DNA of 64,000 nucleotides from Flavobacterium soyangense (GTDB taxonomy: Bacteria; Bacteroidota; Bacteroidia; Flavobacteriales; Flavobacteriaceae). The stretch is taken from positions 151,821 to 215,820 of the forward strand of contig NZ_JADHEC010000001.1 of NCBI RefSeq assembly GCF_015277675.1. The letters run 5' to 3'. The translations under genes were made by a program, and so were the position numbers. Below the pieces are notes generated by a model. The model made no database searches and was not told the origin of the DNA. It worked only from the letters and a program-made list of their open reading frames with translations. Below are positions 47,593 to 56,807 of this stretch, piece by piece. The stretch's first letter is position 1, and the number at the start of each line of letters is the position of its first letter.

Positions 47593-48678
47593 ATGAGTAA
47601 AGATTTAACAAATTCTAGTCTCGATAGAAAAAATATATTAAATAATAATATTGCTATCCAAGGTATATATGAGGAACTGGGTTTTTACGGAATTAAGTTT
47701 GACGGTAAATATCGCTTTACCAAACAACAAATTGCTCAATATTTTGATGTAGATATACGGACTATTGATCGAATCTTGGAGAATAATAAAACAGAATTAG
47801 AAATTAGCGGGTACGAATTATATACAGGCTCTAAGCTAAAAGCTTACAAAGAACAAGTGTTTAATTTTGTGAGAAATGCCAAAGACAAAAAGGATGTTCA
47901 CGACATGGATGTCGTGAACATCCTTCAATTAAATGAAAGTGAACTAGATAGCCTGTCAAAATCACCCCAATTATCGATATTCACATACAAAACTTTTTTA
48001 AATATTGGAATGCTTCTAACTGGTTCAGATAAAGCTCAAAAATTAAGAAGTTCAATATTAGACATTGTAATTGACGTTTTAAATAAAAAATTAGGAGGGA
48101 AAACAAAATACATTAACCAAAGAGAAGAAGAGTTTTTACCCAGTGCTATTAGAGAACATAATTACCGTAAAGAATTTACGAATTCATTGGATTTTTATAT
48201 TGTTGAAAATAAATTTAAATATAGCCAACTTACAGACAAAATTTATAAAAGTATTTTTAAGGAAAATGCCAAAGAGTATAGAAAGATACTAAACCTAAAT
48301 TCAAAAGAAAGTGTCAGAGGCACAATGTATTCAGAAGTTCTAGATTTAGTTTCAGCTTATGAAAATGGATTTGCTAACTATTTAAAAAACAAATCTGAAA
48401 CTTTAAACAAAAAGCTCTCTTTATCTGAAACTCATCTGATTTTTTCTGAATTTGAACAAATAATGGAGGCTTTTGTAAACCCTTTACAAGAAAAAGCAAG
48501 AAGCTTAATGGCTAGCCGTGATTTGGTTTTTAGAGATGCTTTACATGAAAAATTAAAAGACTATATAAACGAAGTCAGCACAGAAGATTTTGATAAATTT
48601 TTAGGCAATAAAAGCATGGAGCTTGAAAAAAGATTAGAAGAAAACAAAGAAGTATTTAAGAGATTAAAAGAACGTTAA
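47593..48678 (+). CDS. Large DNA-binding partner of a Doc-type toxin
   Basis: 361-residue protein. A helix-turn-helix is visible at about 40-70 (YRFTKQQIAQYFDVDIRTIDRILENN), then a variable stretch, a conserved core (LSIFTYKTFLNIGMLLTGSDKAQKLRSSILDIVID, GGKTKYINQREEEFLPSA) and a long helical C-terminus. This pattern fits RhuM-like DNA-binding proteins that occur next to Fic/Doc genes in Bacteroidota. It ends two bases before the doc-like gene, so the two form one operon and this one is the likely antitoxin or regulator; that is inference. The variable stretch encodes a perfect 17-bp-arm palindrome at DNA level. It is much larger than the classic Phd antitoxin (about 70 residues). Confidence 0.7.
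   Translation: MSKDLTNSSLDRKNILNNNIAIQGIYEELGFYGIKFDGKYRFTKQQIAQYFDVDIRTIDRILENNKTELEISGYELYTGSKLKAYKEQVFNFVRNAKDKKDVHDMDVVNILQLNESELDSLSKSPQLSIFTYKTFLNIGMLLTGSDKAQKLRSSILDIVIDVLNKKLGGKTKYINQREEEFLPSAIREHNYRKEFTNSLDFYIVENKFKYSQLTDKIYKSIFKENAKEYRKILNLNSKESVRGTMYSEVLDLVSAYENGFANYLKNKSETLNKKLSLSETHLIFSEFEQIMEAFVNPLQEKARSLMASRDLVFRDALHEKLKDYINEVSTEDFDKFLGNKSMELEKRLEENKEVFKRLKER
47890..47925. repeat. Perfect inverted repeat inside the Doc-partner gene
   Basis: Arms of 17 bp (AAGGATGTTCACGACAT at 47890-47906 and its reverse complement at 47909-47925) with a two-base spacer. It encodes residues around KDVHDMDVVNIL, about 100-111. Confidence 0.95.
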
Positions 48679-48680
48679 TT

Positions 48681-49169
48681 ATGAAATTAATTTATTTTTC
48701 TTCAGAATACGCAATAAAGATTCATGACAAAATAATCGAAATTTCTGGTGGGCATCCTGGAATTAAAAATTTTGGAAATATCGATAGCCCTCTTCATCAT
48801 ATTCAAAACGATGACTACTATCCAACGTATGAAGAAAAACTTAGTCATTTGATTTTCTCCTTTAATAAATTTCACGCTTTTAATGATGGTAACAAACGTA
48901 CTTCAATTGCAATAGGAGCTTTTTTTTTAGAAGTAAATGGTTTAGATGTATTTACCAACAAATTTATCATTGAAATGGAAAATATTGCTGTAACAGTTGC
49001 TGATAATTTAATAGAAAAAGGCCTACTGCAAGAAATAATAACAGCAATAATTAACGAGGTTGATTATAGTGAAGAGTTGAAATTAAAAATTATAAATGCT
49101 CTTCGTCTGGTAAGAGATGATGCCGAGAAAATAAATTTAGGCATCGATTTTTACAAGGATGTTTTCTAA
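48681..49169 (+). CDS. Doc-type Fic-domain toxin
   Basis: 162 residues. The Fic/Doc catalytic motif is intact: FHAFNDGNKRTSIAIGAFFLEVNG, matching HxFx(D/N)GNKR. Doc of phage P1 phosphorylates elongation factor Tu; Fic relatives AMP-ylate targets. The start YFSSEYAIKIHDKIIEISGGHPGIKNFGNIDS is the Doc N-terminal pattern. It follows its large DNA-binding partner after two bases. An inhibitory alpha helix motif is not evident in the toxin itself. Confidence 0.88.
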   Translation: MKLIYFSSEYAIKIHDKIIEISGGHPGIKNFGNIDSPLHHIQNDDYYPTYEEKLSHLIFSFNKFHAFNDGNKRTSIAIGAFFLEVNGLDVFTNKFIIEMENIAVTVADNLIEKGLLQEIITAIINEVDYSEELKLKIINALRLVRDDAEKINLGIDFYKDVF

Positions 49170-49199
49170 AAAAGGTTATCAAAAAACCCCTGCTTACCT

Positions 49200-49278
49200 A
49201 GCCCCGATAGAAGTGGAAATCCTTTTGCTTTTTCCTTTAAAAAGCAAAAGATTGCAACGGATAGCGGGAAATAGCTCC
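49200..49278. ncRNA. Structured intergenic element, possible flavo-1-like RNA
   Basis: The plus strand shows AGCCCCGATAGAAGTGG, then a 12-bp hairpin CTTTTGCTTTTT/AAAAAGCAAAAG, then CGGATAGCGGGAAATAGCT. Outer pieces pair (CCCG with CGGG, AGC with GCT). I recall closely similar sequence as a frequent conserved intergenic motif in flavobacteria, possibly the flavo-1 RNA motif. It sits between the doc gene and metG. Confidence 0.45.
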
Positions 49279-49297
49279 AAATAAAAATTCTATTGCT

Positions 49298-49305
49298 TAT
49301 TTTTG
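49298..49305 (+). promoter_or_regulatory. -7 box of metG
   Basis: TATTTTTG matches TAnnTTTG, 19 bases before the metG ATG. Confidence 0.5.
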
Positions 49306-49324
49306 CAGCAAATTAAACTGAATT

Positions 49325-51385
49325 ATGTTACAGAATCCAAAAAGATATACCATTACGGCGGCATTGCCTTATACAAACGGACCCATTCACATTGGGCATT
49401 TGGCGGGTGTTTACGTGCCTTCGGATATTTATTCCAGATATTTAAGATTGCAGGGAAGAGATGTCGTGTTTGTTTGCGGAAGCGACGAACACGGTGTGGC
49501 GATTTCGATGAAAGCCAAAAAAGAAGGCATAACGCCACAGGAAGTAATCGATAAATATGATGGAATTATTCGTAAATCGTTCTCGGATTTTGGAATTTCG
49601 TTTGACAATTATTCGAGGACTTCAGCTAAAATTCATCATGATACGGCTTCGGAATTTTTTAGAAAACTGTACGAACAAGGCGATTTTATCGAGGAAGTGA
49701 CCGAGCAATTGTATGATGCCAAGGCCGACCAATTCCTCGCAGACCGTTTTGTGGTTGGAACTTGTCCACGCTGTGGCAACGAAGAAGCCTATGGCGACCA
49801 ATGCGAAAAATGTGGTTCGACTTTAAACGCTACGGATTTGATTAATCCAAAATCGACCATTACAGGAGAAACGCCTATTTTGAAATCGACAAAACACTGG
49901 TTCTTGCCTTTGGATCGTTATGAAGATTTCTTGAAAGAGTGGATTCTCGTGGGACATAAAAATGACTGGAAACCAAATGTTTACGGACAAGTAAAATCTT
50001 GGATTGACGGCGGATTAGAGCCTCGCGCAGTAACTCGTGACCTTGATTGGGGAATTGATGTTCCCGTTGAAGGTGCCGAAGGAAAAAAATTATATGTTTG
50101 GTTTGATGCGCCGATTGGCTATATTTCTTCCACGAAAGAATGGGCTTTACGCGAAGGGAAAGATTGGGAACCTTATTGGAAAGATCAAGATACGAAATTG
50201 GTACACTTTATCGGGAAAGACAATATTGTTTTTCACTGCATCATTTTTCCAGCGATGTTGAAAGCCGAAGGAAGTTATATTTTGCCGGACAATGTTCCTG
50301 CAAATGAGTTCTTGAACTTGGAAGGAAACAAATTATCTACGTCCAAAAACTGGGCAGTTTGGTTGCACGAATATTTGGAAGAATTCCCGAATCAGCAAGA
50401 TGTTTTGCGTTATGCATTGACGTCGAATGCGCCAGAAAATAAGGACAACGATTTTACCTGGAAAGATTTTCAGGCGAGAAATAACAATGAATTGGTGGCT
50501 GTCTTTGGAAACTTCATCAATCGTGTCGTGGTTCTGACCAATAAGTATTATGAAGGAATCGTTCCAACGCCAAACGAACTTTCAACAGCGGACGAGACTA
50601 TTTTGACCGAATTAAAAGCCTACCCAGCCGTGATTTCGAGTTCAATAGAACGTTACAGATTCCGTGAGGCTTTGGGCGAATTGATGAATGTGGCCCGATT
50701 GGGGAATAAATATCTTGCCGACGAAGAACCTTGGAAAATGATAAAAACAGATCCTGCTCGTGTACAAACCCAAATGTATGTGGCTTTGCAAATTGCAGCT
50801 GCTTTGAGTTCACTTTGCGAACCTTTCTTGCCATTTACCGCAACAAAATTGTCAAGAATTTTAAAAATTGAAGATAAAATCGACTGGGAAACAGTTGCTG
50901 ATAATTCGGATTTAATTCCTACTGGACATAAAATTGGGGAAGCCGAATTGCTTTTTGCCAAAATTGAAGACGAAGAAATACAAAAACAAATCGACAAATT
51001 AGAAGCCACGAAAACTGCTAATTTAGTCGAAAATAAAGTTGCCGAACCACAAAAAGAATTGATTCAGTTTGATGATTTTGCCAAAATGGATATCCGTGTG
51101 GGAACGATTCTCGAAGCAGAAAAAATGCCGAAAGCCAATAAATTGTTGATTTTGAAAGTAGATACCGGAATTGACGTTCGCACGATTGTTTCGGGAATTG
51201 CCGAAAGTTTCAAACCTGAAGATATTATTGGAAAACGAGTGACAGTATTAGTGAACTTAGCACCAAGAAACCTTCGTGGCGTGGAAAGCCAGGGAATGAT
51301 TCTGATGACGAATAACGCCGAAGGCAAACTGGTTTTTGTAAATCCGGATGCGGATGGTGTTGGGAATGGGGAGACGATAAATTAA
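49325..51385 (+). CDS. metG: Methionine--tRNA ligase
   Basis: Class I aminoacyl-tRNA synthetase, 686 residues. HIGH motif at PIHIGHLAG, the zinc-binding Cys pairs ([18 protein letters not shown]), and a KMSKS variant ([11 protein letters not shown]). An EMAP-type tRNA-binding domain closes the protein (about 570-680, [29 protein letters not shown]). It is single, but flanked by two accessory modules. Confidence 0.98.
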   Translation: MLQNPKRYTITAALPYTNGPIHIGHLAGVYVPSDIYSRYLRLQGRDVVFVCGSDEHGVAISMKAKKEGITPQEVIDKYDGIIRKSFSDFGISFDNYSRTSAKIHHDTASEFFRKLYEQGDFIEEVTEQLYDAKADQFLADRFVVGTCPRCGNEEAYGDQCEKCGSTLNATDLINPKSTITGETPILKSTKHWFLPLDRYEDFLKEWILVGHKNDWKPNVYGQVKSWIDGGLEPRAVTRDLDWGIDVPVEGAEGKKLYVWFDAPIGYISSTKEWALREGKDWEPYWKDQDTKLVHFIGKDNIVFHCIIFPAMLKAEGSYILPDNVPANEFLNLEGNKLSTSKNWAVWLHEYLEEFPNQQDVLRYALTSNAPENKDNDFTWKDFQARNNNELVAVFGNFINRVVVLTNKYYEGIVPTPNELSTADETILTELKAYPAVISSSIERYRFREALGELMNVARLGNKYLADEEPWKMIKTDPARVQTQMYVALQIAAALSSLCEPFLPFTATKLSRILKIEDKIDWETVADNSDLIPTGHKIGEAELLFAKIEDEEIQKQIDKLEATKTANLVENKVAEPQKELIQFDDFAKMDIRVGTILEAEKMPKANKLLILKVDTGIDVRTIVSGIAESFKPEDIIGKRVTVLVNLAPRNLRGVESQGMILMTNNAEGKLVFVNPDADGVGNGETIN

Positions 51386-51609
51386 AGAAATTAGTTTTTT
51401 GTAATAATTAAATTATAAAAACTAACTCTTTCAGAGTTTTAACATTCTTAAAGGCTTTTGTCTTTACTGACTAAATTAAGTCGTTTTATTAAAAACGATA
51501 GTTAAAATCGTTAATTTTTTCGAAAAAATCGAAGTTATATTTTTTTAAATGATAATATATTCTTTATTTTACTTGAATATAATATTTTTAACGAAAAAAT
51601 CGTAAAATC

Positions 51610-52974
51610 ATGCTAATCCGTTTTGTTGTTAGTAATTTTATGTCTTTCAAAGAAGAGACAGAATTTAATATGCTTCCTGCAAAAGGTAACGGATCAAAAC
51701 TATTGCAAAATCATATAACAAAAACAAAATCTGGTATTGATGTTTTGAAAACTGCTGCTATATATGGAGCTAATGCCGCAGGGAAAAGTAATCTAATCAA
51801 TGCTATTGATTATTTTAAAAGTATTGTCTTTAATGAAGAGTCATTATTAGTTCCGCAAAGTAAAAAATTCAGAGTTGATTCATCTTATAAAAGCAAACCG
51901 ACAACATTCAGAATGGAATATGAATATATGGGTATTCATTTTGATTATGCAATCGAAATTTTTAAAGGCAAAATAAAGGAAGAATGGTTGTATCAAATTG
52001 AATCGGTAAAAAAAGGAAAAGAAAAATTATTATATAAAAGAATTGATAATGAAGTAGAGTTCGGGGATACCTTTAAGAATTCTAAAGATCTGAGCTATAT
52101 TCAAAAATATTTGAAAAAAGAATTAAAAGACACCGAATCTGTACTTGATGCTTGTTTTGGCGTAATTGATGACATTGATATATTAGATACCGTCTACATT
52201 GGTTTAAGTAAACTGACAATTGTTACCCCATTTTCTAGGAGCTATCATTATTCCGAATCTATTTTAACAGGAAACAAATCTACAAAATTTGCAAAAGATT
52301 TATTAATTAACAGCAAAACCGGTATTGAGGATTTAATAATAAAAGAAATTGATGCAGATGTGTTTTTTAGTTACTCTGATGAAGATTTTAAAAAAGAAAT
52401 GATTGACGATTTAGAAACATCTCTTGATAACAGAAAAGACAAAACAACGAACGTTGTTTTAACATTTCCGTTTAATTCTCAAGTAAACGTTTTGAAAAAA
52501 ATAGGAGAAAAATATTTTGTTTCAATACTAAAAACTAAGCACTTTAATTCGCCTGATCTATTTGATTTTGATGAAGAATCTGATGGAACTAATCGACTAT
52601 TTGAACTATCGCCAGCATTTGAACAATTAATACACGAAGGCAATGTTGTATATATTATCGACGAATTAGAACGAAGTATGCATCCATTATTAGCGAAAGA
52701 GCTATTAAAAATGTATTCATTAAACTCAACTTCTAAAAGTCAATTAATCTTTACAACTCATGAAAGTCATTTGTTAGACAATAATTTATTACGTAGAGAT
52801 GAGATTTGGTTTACTGAAAAAAAATCTGATGGAAGCACTGAATTTTATCCATTAAGCAATTTTAATCCTCGCGGAGATAAAGTTTTAGAAAGAGGATATT
52901 TAGAAGGTCGATATGGAGGAATTCCATTTCTAGGAGATTTTTCAAAATTAATTGTTGAGGAAAATCAGATATAA
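51610..52974 (+). CDS. AAA15-family ATPase, RloA/AbiLi-like
   Basis: 454 residues. Walker A GANAAGKSN at about residue 55, a signature-like DGTNRLF, Walker B VVYIIDELERSMHP and the H-loop FTTHESHLL place it in the OLD/SMC-like AAA15 group. The beginning MLIRFVVSNFMSFKEETEFNM is typical. Paired two bases upstream of an RloB gene it fits the RloA/RloB (AbiLi/AbiLii) phage-defence pairs. The 225-base leader is very AT-rich. That it defends against phages is inferred from family, not shown here. Confidence 0.82.
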   Translation: MLIRFVVSNFMSFKEETEFNMLPAKGNGSKLLQNHITKTKSGIDVLKTAAIYGANAAGKSNLINAIDYFKSIVFNEESLLVPQSKKFRVDSSYKSKPTTFRMEYEYMGIHFDYAIEIFKGKIKEEWLYQIESVKKGKEKLLYKRIDNEVEFGDTFKNSKDLSYIQKYLKKELKDTESVLDACFGVIDDIDILDTVYIGLSKLTIVTPFSRSYHYSESILTGNKSTKFAKDLLINSKTGIEDLIIKEIDADVFFSYSDEDFKKEMIDDLETSLDNRKDKTTNVVLTFPFNSQVNVLKKIGEKYFVSILKTKHFNSPDLFDFDEESDGTNRLFELSPAFEQLIHEGNVVYIIDELERSMHPLLAKELLKMYSLNSTSKSQLIFTTHESHLLDNNLLRRDEIWFTEKKSDGSTEFYPLSNFNPRGDKVLERGYLEGRYGGIPFLGDFSKLIVEENQI

Positions 52975-52976
52975 AA

Positions 52977-53660
52977 ATGAATCGTAAGAGATATACAATA
53001 GACGATTATAACAAGAAAGAATCCTTTGAGGATGCAACAAAATTCTTTATTGTGTATGAAGGAGAGAAAGAACTAAAATATTTCGGAACGTTTAACAATT
53101 TGTTTTTTGAACCTAAAAAAGCAAGTATTCTCCATGTTCTTGAGAAAGACACAAACGTCATTGGCTCTCAACCAAAAAAATTAATAGAAAGAGCTAAATC
53201 ATTTATTGAAAATCCTCCAAAAAACATATTAGTAACGCCCTCATCAGAAGATAAATTTAGATTTGTACTTGATGTTGATGAACATCCGATTCTAGAATTT
53301 TCAGAATTAAAACAATATTGTGAAAGTCTCTTTGATGCGAATTTGTTTATAAGTAATTTTTGCTTTGAAATTTGGCTGTTGTTTCATTTAGAAGATCAAA
53401 AAAATATCAAATGCACAAACAGTAAAGAGTCAAAAACTGAACTTGGGGAAAAGCATACAAAATCAAAATTAAAAAACTATCCAAAAGGTTATTTAACCGT
53501 AGAATATATTTCAAAAGCTATAGAAAGAGGTATTGATGCAGATTTAAACAGAAATGATTTCTTTCCAGTTGAAAAGTCGACAAAAGTATATTTATTAATG
53601 CAAGAATTATTACAATATTCAATACTTAATAATCCCGTAGAAGACCCGAAAATCTTATAA
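52977..53660 (+). CDS. RloB/AbiLii-like protein
   Basis: 227 residues with the RloB pattern: an N-terminal strand with FFIVYEGEKELKYF, RFVLDVDEH, and the hallmark ISNFCFEIWLLFHLED. RloB proteins are thought to carry a nuclease-like TOPRIM-type activity released by their ATPase partner; this is family knowledge or inference. It starts two bases after the ATPase stop and ends one base before the HAD gene, so the three share a transcript. Confidence 0.83.
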   Translation: MNRKRYTIDDYNKKESFEDATKFFIVYEGEKELKYFGTFNNLFFEPKKASILHVLEKDTNVIGSQPKKLIERAKSFIENPPKNILVTPSSEDKFRFVLDVDEHPILEFSELKQYCESLFDANLFISNFCFEIWLLFHLEDQKNIKCTNSKESKTELGEKHTKSKLKNYPKGYLTVEYISKAIERGIDADLNRNDFFPVEKSTKVYLLMQELLQYSILNNPVEDPKIL

Positions 53661-53661
53661 T

Positions 53662-54348
53662 ATGAACCTAAAAGTAATCGCTTTCGATGCAGACGACACC
53701 TTATTTATCAACGAACCTTATTTTCAGGAAACGGAACAAAAATTCTGTGGTTTAATGGAAGATTATTTATCACATCAAGGGATTTCGCAGGAACTTTTTA
53801 AGGTCGAAATTGACAATTTAAAAATATATGGTTACGGAATCAAGGCCTATATTCTTTCGATGATCGAAGCCGCTATGAAAATTTCGAACAATACAATTCC
53901 TGTTGAAGTCATTGAAAAAATCATAGAATACGGAAAAGAATTACTTGAAAAACCCATTGAATTATTAGACGGTGTCGAAGAAACTTTAAACGCTTTGCAC
54001 GGAAAATACAAACTCGTTGTTGCAACCAAAGGCGATTTATTAGACCAACGCAGGAAATTACACGATTCGGGTTTGGGACATTATTTTCACCATATTGAAG
54101 TGATGTCTGACAAACAGGAAAAAGACTATTCGGATTTGATAAAACGTCTAGATATTCAACCTTCAGAGTTTTTTATGATTGGAAACTCACTAAAATCGGA
54201 TGTTTTACCGGTTTTGGCTATTGGCGGACACGCCGTTCATATTCCGTTTCACACTACTTGGGCACATGAAAGAATTGACTATAAAGTGGAACACAAAAAT
54301 TTCAATACTTTTGAAAAAATGATCGATGTTTTGAAAAGACTGCAATAG
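53662..54348 (+). CDS. HAD-superfamily hydrolase
   Basis: 228 residues. Motif I is AFDADDTLF (nucleophile and acid/base Asp), with a Lys motif in VATKGDLLDQRR and motif IV as MIGNSLKSDVLP. The helical cap lies at about 20-90. The substrate is probably a phosphorylated metabolite (YjjG-like nucleotidase is one option). It lies one base after the RloB gene, which is odd for a housekeeping gene. Confidence 0.85.
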   Translation: MNLKVIAFDADDTLFINEPYFQETEQKFCGLMEDYLSHQGISQELFKVEIDNLKIYGYGIKAYILSMIEAAMKISNNTIPVEVIEKIIEYGKELLEKPIELLDGVEETLNALHGKYKLVVATKGDLLDQRRKLHDSGLGHYFHHIEVMSDKQEKDYSDLIKRLDIQPSEFFMIGNSLKSDVLPVLAIGGHAVHIPFHTTWAHERIDYKVEHKNFNTFEKMIDVLKRLQ

Positions 54349-54397
54349 CGAAACCCTTTAAAAAAACAAATTACTATCCAAAATTTAGAAATAAAAG

Positions 54398-54419
54398 CTT
54401 AGCCAATTTGATGGCTAAG
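54398..54419 (+). terminator. Probable terminator of the RloAB-HAD unit
   Basis: Arms CTTAGCCA and TGGCTAAG with a 6-base loop, followed by TCTTT. A weak T-run. Confidence 0.5.
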
Positions 54420-54634
54420 TCTTTAAATTGTGCTTCTCTAATCAAAATCATCCCTAAGATTTATAAAAATAATTTGAAAAACTCTTATTTTTTTTAATTT
54501 TCATTAAAAAAATTAACTTTTAACGTGTTGTAATAAAGAGTTTTAACTTCATAAGCCACCTTTTTATCTGTAAAATAAAAAATAAATACTTACATAATTT
54601 ACAGTTTAAATATTTTTTTTTAAATATTGTGATG

Positions 54635-54642
54635 TATTTTTG
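54635..54642 (+). promoter_or_regulatory. -7 box of the OmpA porin gene
   Basis: TATTTTTG matches TAnnTTTG, 23 bases before the ATG at 54666. Confidence 0.5.
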
Positions 54643-54665
54643 TCGAAAATTTTAATTAAGAAATT

Positions 54666-55925
54666 ATGAAAAAAACCCTACTTACTTTAGTTTTTGCATT
54701 CGCTTTAAACACTTTAAGCGCACAAAGTGAACTTGTAAAAAACAATACAAATGAGTTTAATCATTGGTCTATCGAATTGACTGGTGGTTTTAATAAACCA
54801 CAAAACCCCTTAACACGTGGTTATTTTACTTCAACAATTAGCCCTTTTACAGTCGAATTAGGGACTCGTTACATGTTTAATAATAAATTTGGTTTGAAAG
54901 CCGACTTTGGCTATGTAAGCATAACCGGAGAGAACAAATCAAAAGATTTTGGATCCAAGTATTACAGATTTGACTTGCAGGCTGTTTCCAACTTGGGAAG
55001 AATAATGAATTTTGAGACTTGGACTAAAACCATTGGTTTATTAGGGCATGCCGGTTTTGGTGTAGCACAACTAAACGACGATAATTCTTCTTTGACAGAC
55101 AAAGTGGGCAATATTATTTTTGGGTTTACCGGTCAAATTAAATTGAGTAATAAAGTCGTGTTAACTGGAGATATGACAACCATCCTAAATGCTAAACAAG
55201 AGAACGCTTTTGATTTTGCAAGTAAAACAAATGAAAAAGGATTCAACGGAAATACTTTGTTTACAGGAACAGTAGGTTTGACATTTTACTTGGGTAAAAA
55301 CGCAAAACATGCTGACTGGGTTATCGAAAATGATGATAGATTTGCCGCAATTAATGCAAGATTTGTTGCTGTTGAAAATAGAATGCTAGACACCGATAAA
55401 GATGGTGTGGCAAATTATTTAGATGAAGAAACTGATACACCTGCTGGAGCAATGGTTGATACTAAAGGACGTTCAATTGATAAAAACTATAACGGTGTTC
55501 CTGATGCAACAGAAGCTTACGTAATGAAAAATTACAGTAGCAAAACTGATAATCCCCAAGTTTTAACCAATAATGATCAGATTAAAAGCACAATCAACAG
55601 TGGTTATGTTTGTACTTATTTTGACTTCAATGTATCTAAACCTAACAATACTTCTACAGAAGGTATTGATTTTATCTTGACTTATTTAAGAAACAATCCT
55701 ACTGCTTCTGTTGATATTATTGGACACGCTGACGAAGTAGGAAAATCTGCTTTCAACGACAAATTGTCTAATGCTAGAGCTACCAATGTTAAAAATATTT
55801 TGTTAAAAGCAAACATTAATCCTTCAAGATTAAATGTTATCGCCAGTGGCGAAGACAATTCAGTTGATAAAGATTCTGATGGCGCCAGAAAATTAGTTAG
55901 AAAGGTTACTTTTATGGTAAAATAA
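54666..55925 (+). CDS. Outer membrane protein with OmpA C-terminal domain
   Basis: 419 residues: signal peptide (MKKTLLTLVFAFALNTLSAQ), a beta-barrel of about 210 residues (WSIELTGGFNKP, GLLGHAGFGVAQL, GTVGLTFYLG), a thrombospondin type 3-like Asp-rich linker (DTDKDGVANYLDEETDTP), and an OmpA domain at about 310-419 (YFDFNVSKPN, VDIIGHADEVG, NARATNVKNILL, VRKVTFMV). It should tether the outer membrane to peptidoglycan. Probably an abundant protein; it has its own promoter box and a strong terminator. Confidence 0.93.
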   Translation: MKKTLLTLVFAFALNTLSAQSELVKNNTNEFNHWSIELTGGFNKPQNPLTRGYFTSTISPFTVELGTRYMFNNKFGLKADFGYVSITGENKSKDFGSKYYRFDLQAVSNLGRIMNFETWTKTIGLLGHAGFGVAQLNDDNSSLTDKVGNIIFGFTGQIKLSNKVVLTGDMTTILNAKQENAFDFASKTNEKGFNGNTLFTGTVGLTFYLGKNAKHADWVIENDDRFAAINARFVAVENRMLDTDKDGVANYLDEETDTPAGAMVDTKGRSIDKNYNGVPDATEAYVMKNYSSKTDNPQVLTNNDQIKSTINSGYVCTYFDFNVSKPNNTSTEGIDFILTYLRNNPTASVDIIGHADEVGKSAFNDKLSNARATNVKNILLKANINPSRLNVIASGEDNSVDKDSDGARKLVRKVTFMVK

Positions 55926-55944
55926 ACGGCTCTATTTATTCCGT

Positions 55945-55978
55945 AAAAGCCCTAAAGGAAATTTCCTTTAGGGCTTTT
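55945..55978 (+). terminator. Terminator of the OmpA porin gene
   Basis: A 17-bp-arm palindrome (AAAAGCCCTAAAGGAAA) followed by T residues, 20 bases past the stop codon. Confidence 0.92.
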
Positions 55979-56081
55979 TTATTTTGGCTCTTTCAAAAAA
56001 ATTAATTACAAACTTAAAATTCGTGACTACAAAAAATTAAAAAAATAGCTGTATTTTTGAAGACAAAAATTTTAAAAAACA

Positions 56082-56711
56082 GTGAAAACCCTTTTAGACC
56101 TGGAAAACTGGAACCGAAAAGAACACTTCTTGTTCTTTAAACAAATGGAAGAATCTTTTTTTGGGATTAACACAACCATTGATTGCTCGAAAGCATATGA
56201 AGCCGCAAAACAACTGGGAACCTCCTTTTTTGTGTATTATTTGCACAAAACAATTGCTGCCGTGAATATGATTGAATCTTTTCGATATCGAATAATTGAT
56301 AATGAAATTTACATCTACGATACAATTGATGTCTCGGCAACATTAATGCGGGAAGACAAAACTTTTGGGTTTTCATTGATTGAATATTCTTCTGATTTTG
56401 ATGTTTTTGCAAAAACCACATTCCAGGAAATTGAAAGAATAAAAAACACTTCGGGACTCTTCACCAGAGAATTTCCAAGCGATAATTTGATCCATTTTTC
56501 GGCAATACCGTGGATAAATTTCACATCACTTTCTCATGCTAGAAGCTATACTTTTCCGGATAGTTGCCCTAAAATTTCTTTTGGAAAAATGATGGTTGAC
56601 GAAAAAGGAAAAAGAACAATGTCGATGTCGGTTCACGTTCATCACGGTTTGATGGATGGGTATCATGTAGGACAATTTATAGATTGTTTTCAGGAATTGA
56701 TGAACGATTAA
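56082..56711 (+). CDS. Chloramphenicol acetyltransferase-like protein
   Basis: 209 residues with a GTG start. The catalytic motif HHGLMDG (HHxxxDG) is present in SVHVHHGLMDGYHVGQF. FVYYLHKTIAAVN and FGFSLIEYSSDFDVF fit the CAT fold. CAT-like proteins on chromosomes often act on other acyl acceptors, so drug resistance cannot be claimed. It is a single gene. Confidence 0.85.
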   Translation: MKTLLDLENWNRKEHFLFFKQMEESFFGINTTIDCSKAYEAAKQLGTSFFVYYLHKTIAAVNMIESFRYRIIDNEIYIYDTIDVSATLMREDKTFGFSLIEYSSDFDVFAKTTFQEIERIKNTSGLFTREFPSDNLIHFSAIPWINFTSLSHARSYTFPDSCPKISFGKMMVDEKGKRTMSMSVHVHHGLMDGYHVGQFIDCFQELMND

Positions 56712-56807
56712 TTAGCAGATAGCAATTTTACAGTGATCAGTAAAATAAAAATCGCAGTCTGCGAACAAATTATTGCTGCAAACTGCGATTGTAAACTGAA
56801 GATTATT

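Larger units (their letters stand above)
54349..54665. other. Intergenic region between the HAD gene and the OmpA porin gene
   Basis: 317 AT-rich bases with no gene. They hold a hairpin (54398-54419) and the porin -7 box (54635-54642). Confidence 0.5.

Noticed and set aside
56082..56711. Chloramphenicol resistance determinant
   Set aside because: The HHxxxDG motif shows the fold only; chromosomal CAT-like proteins often have other substrates.
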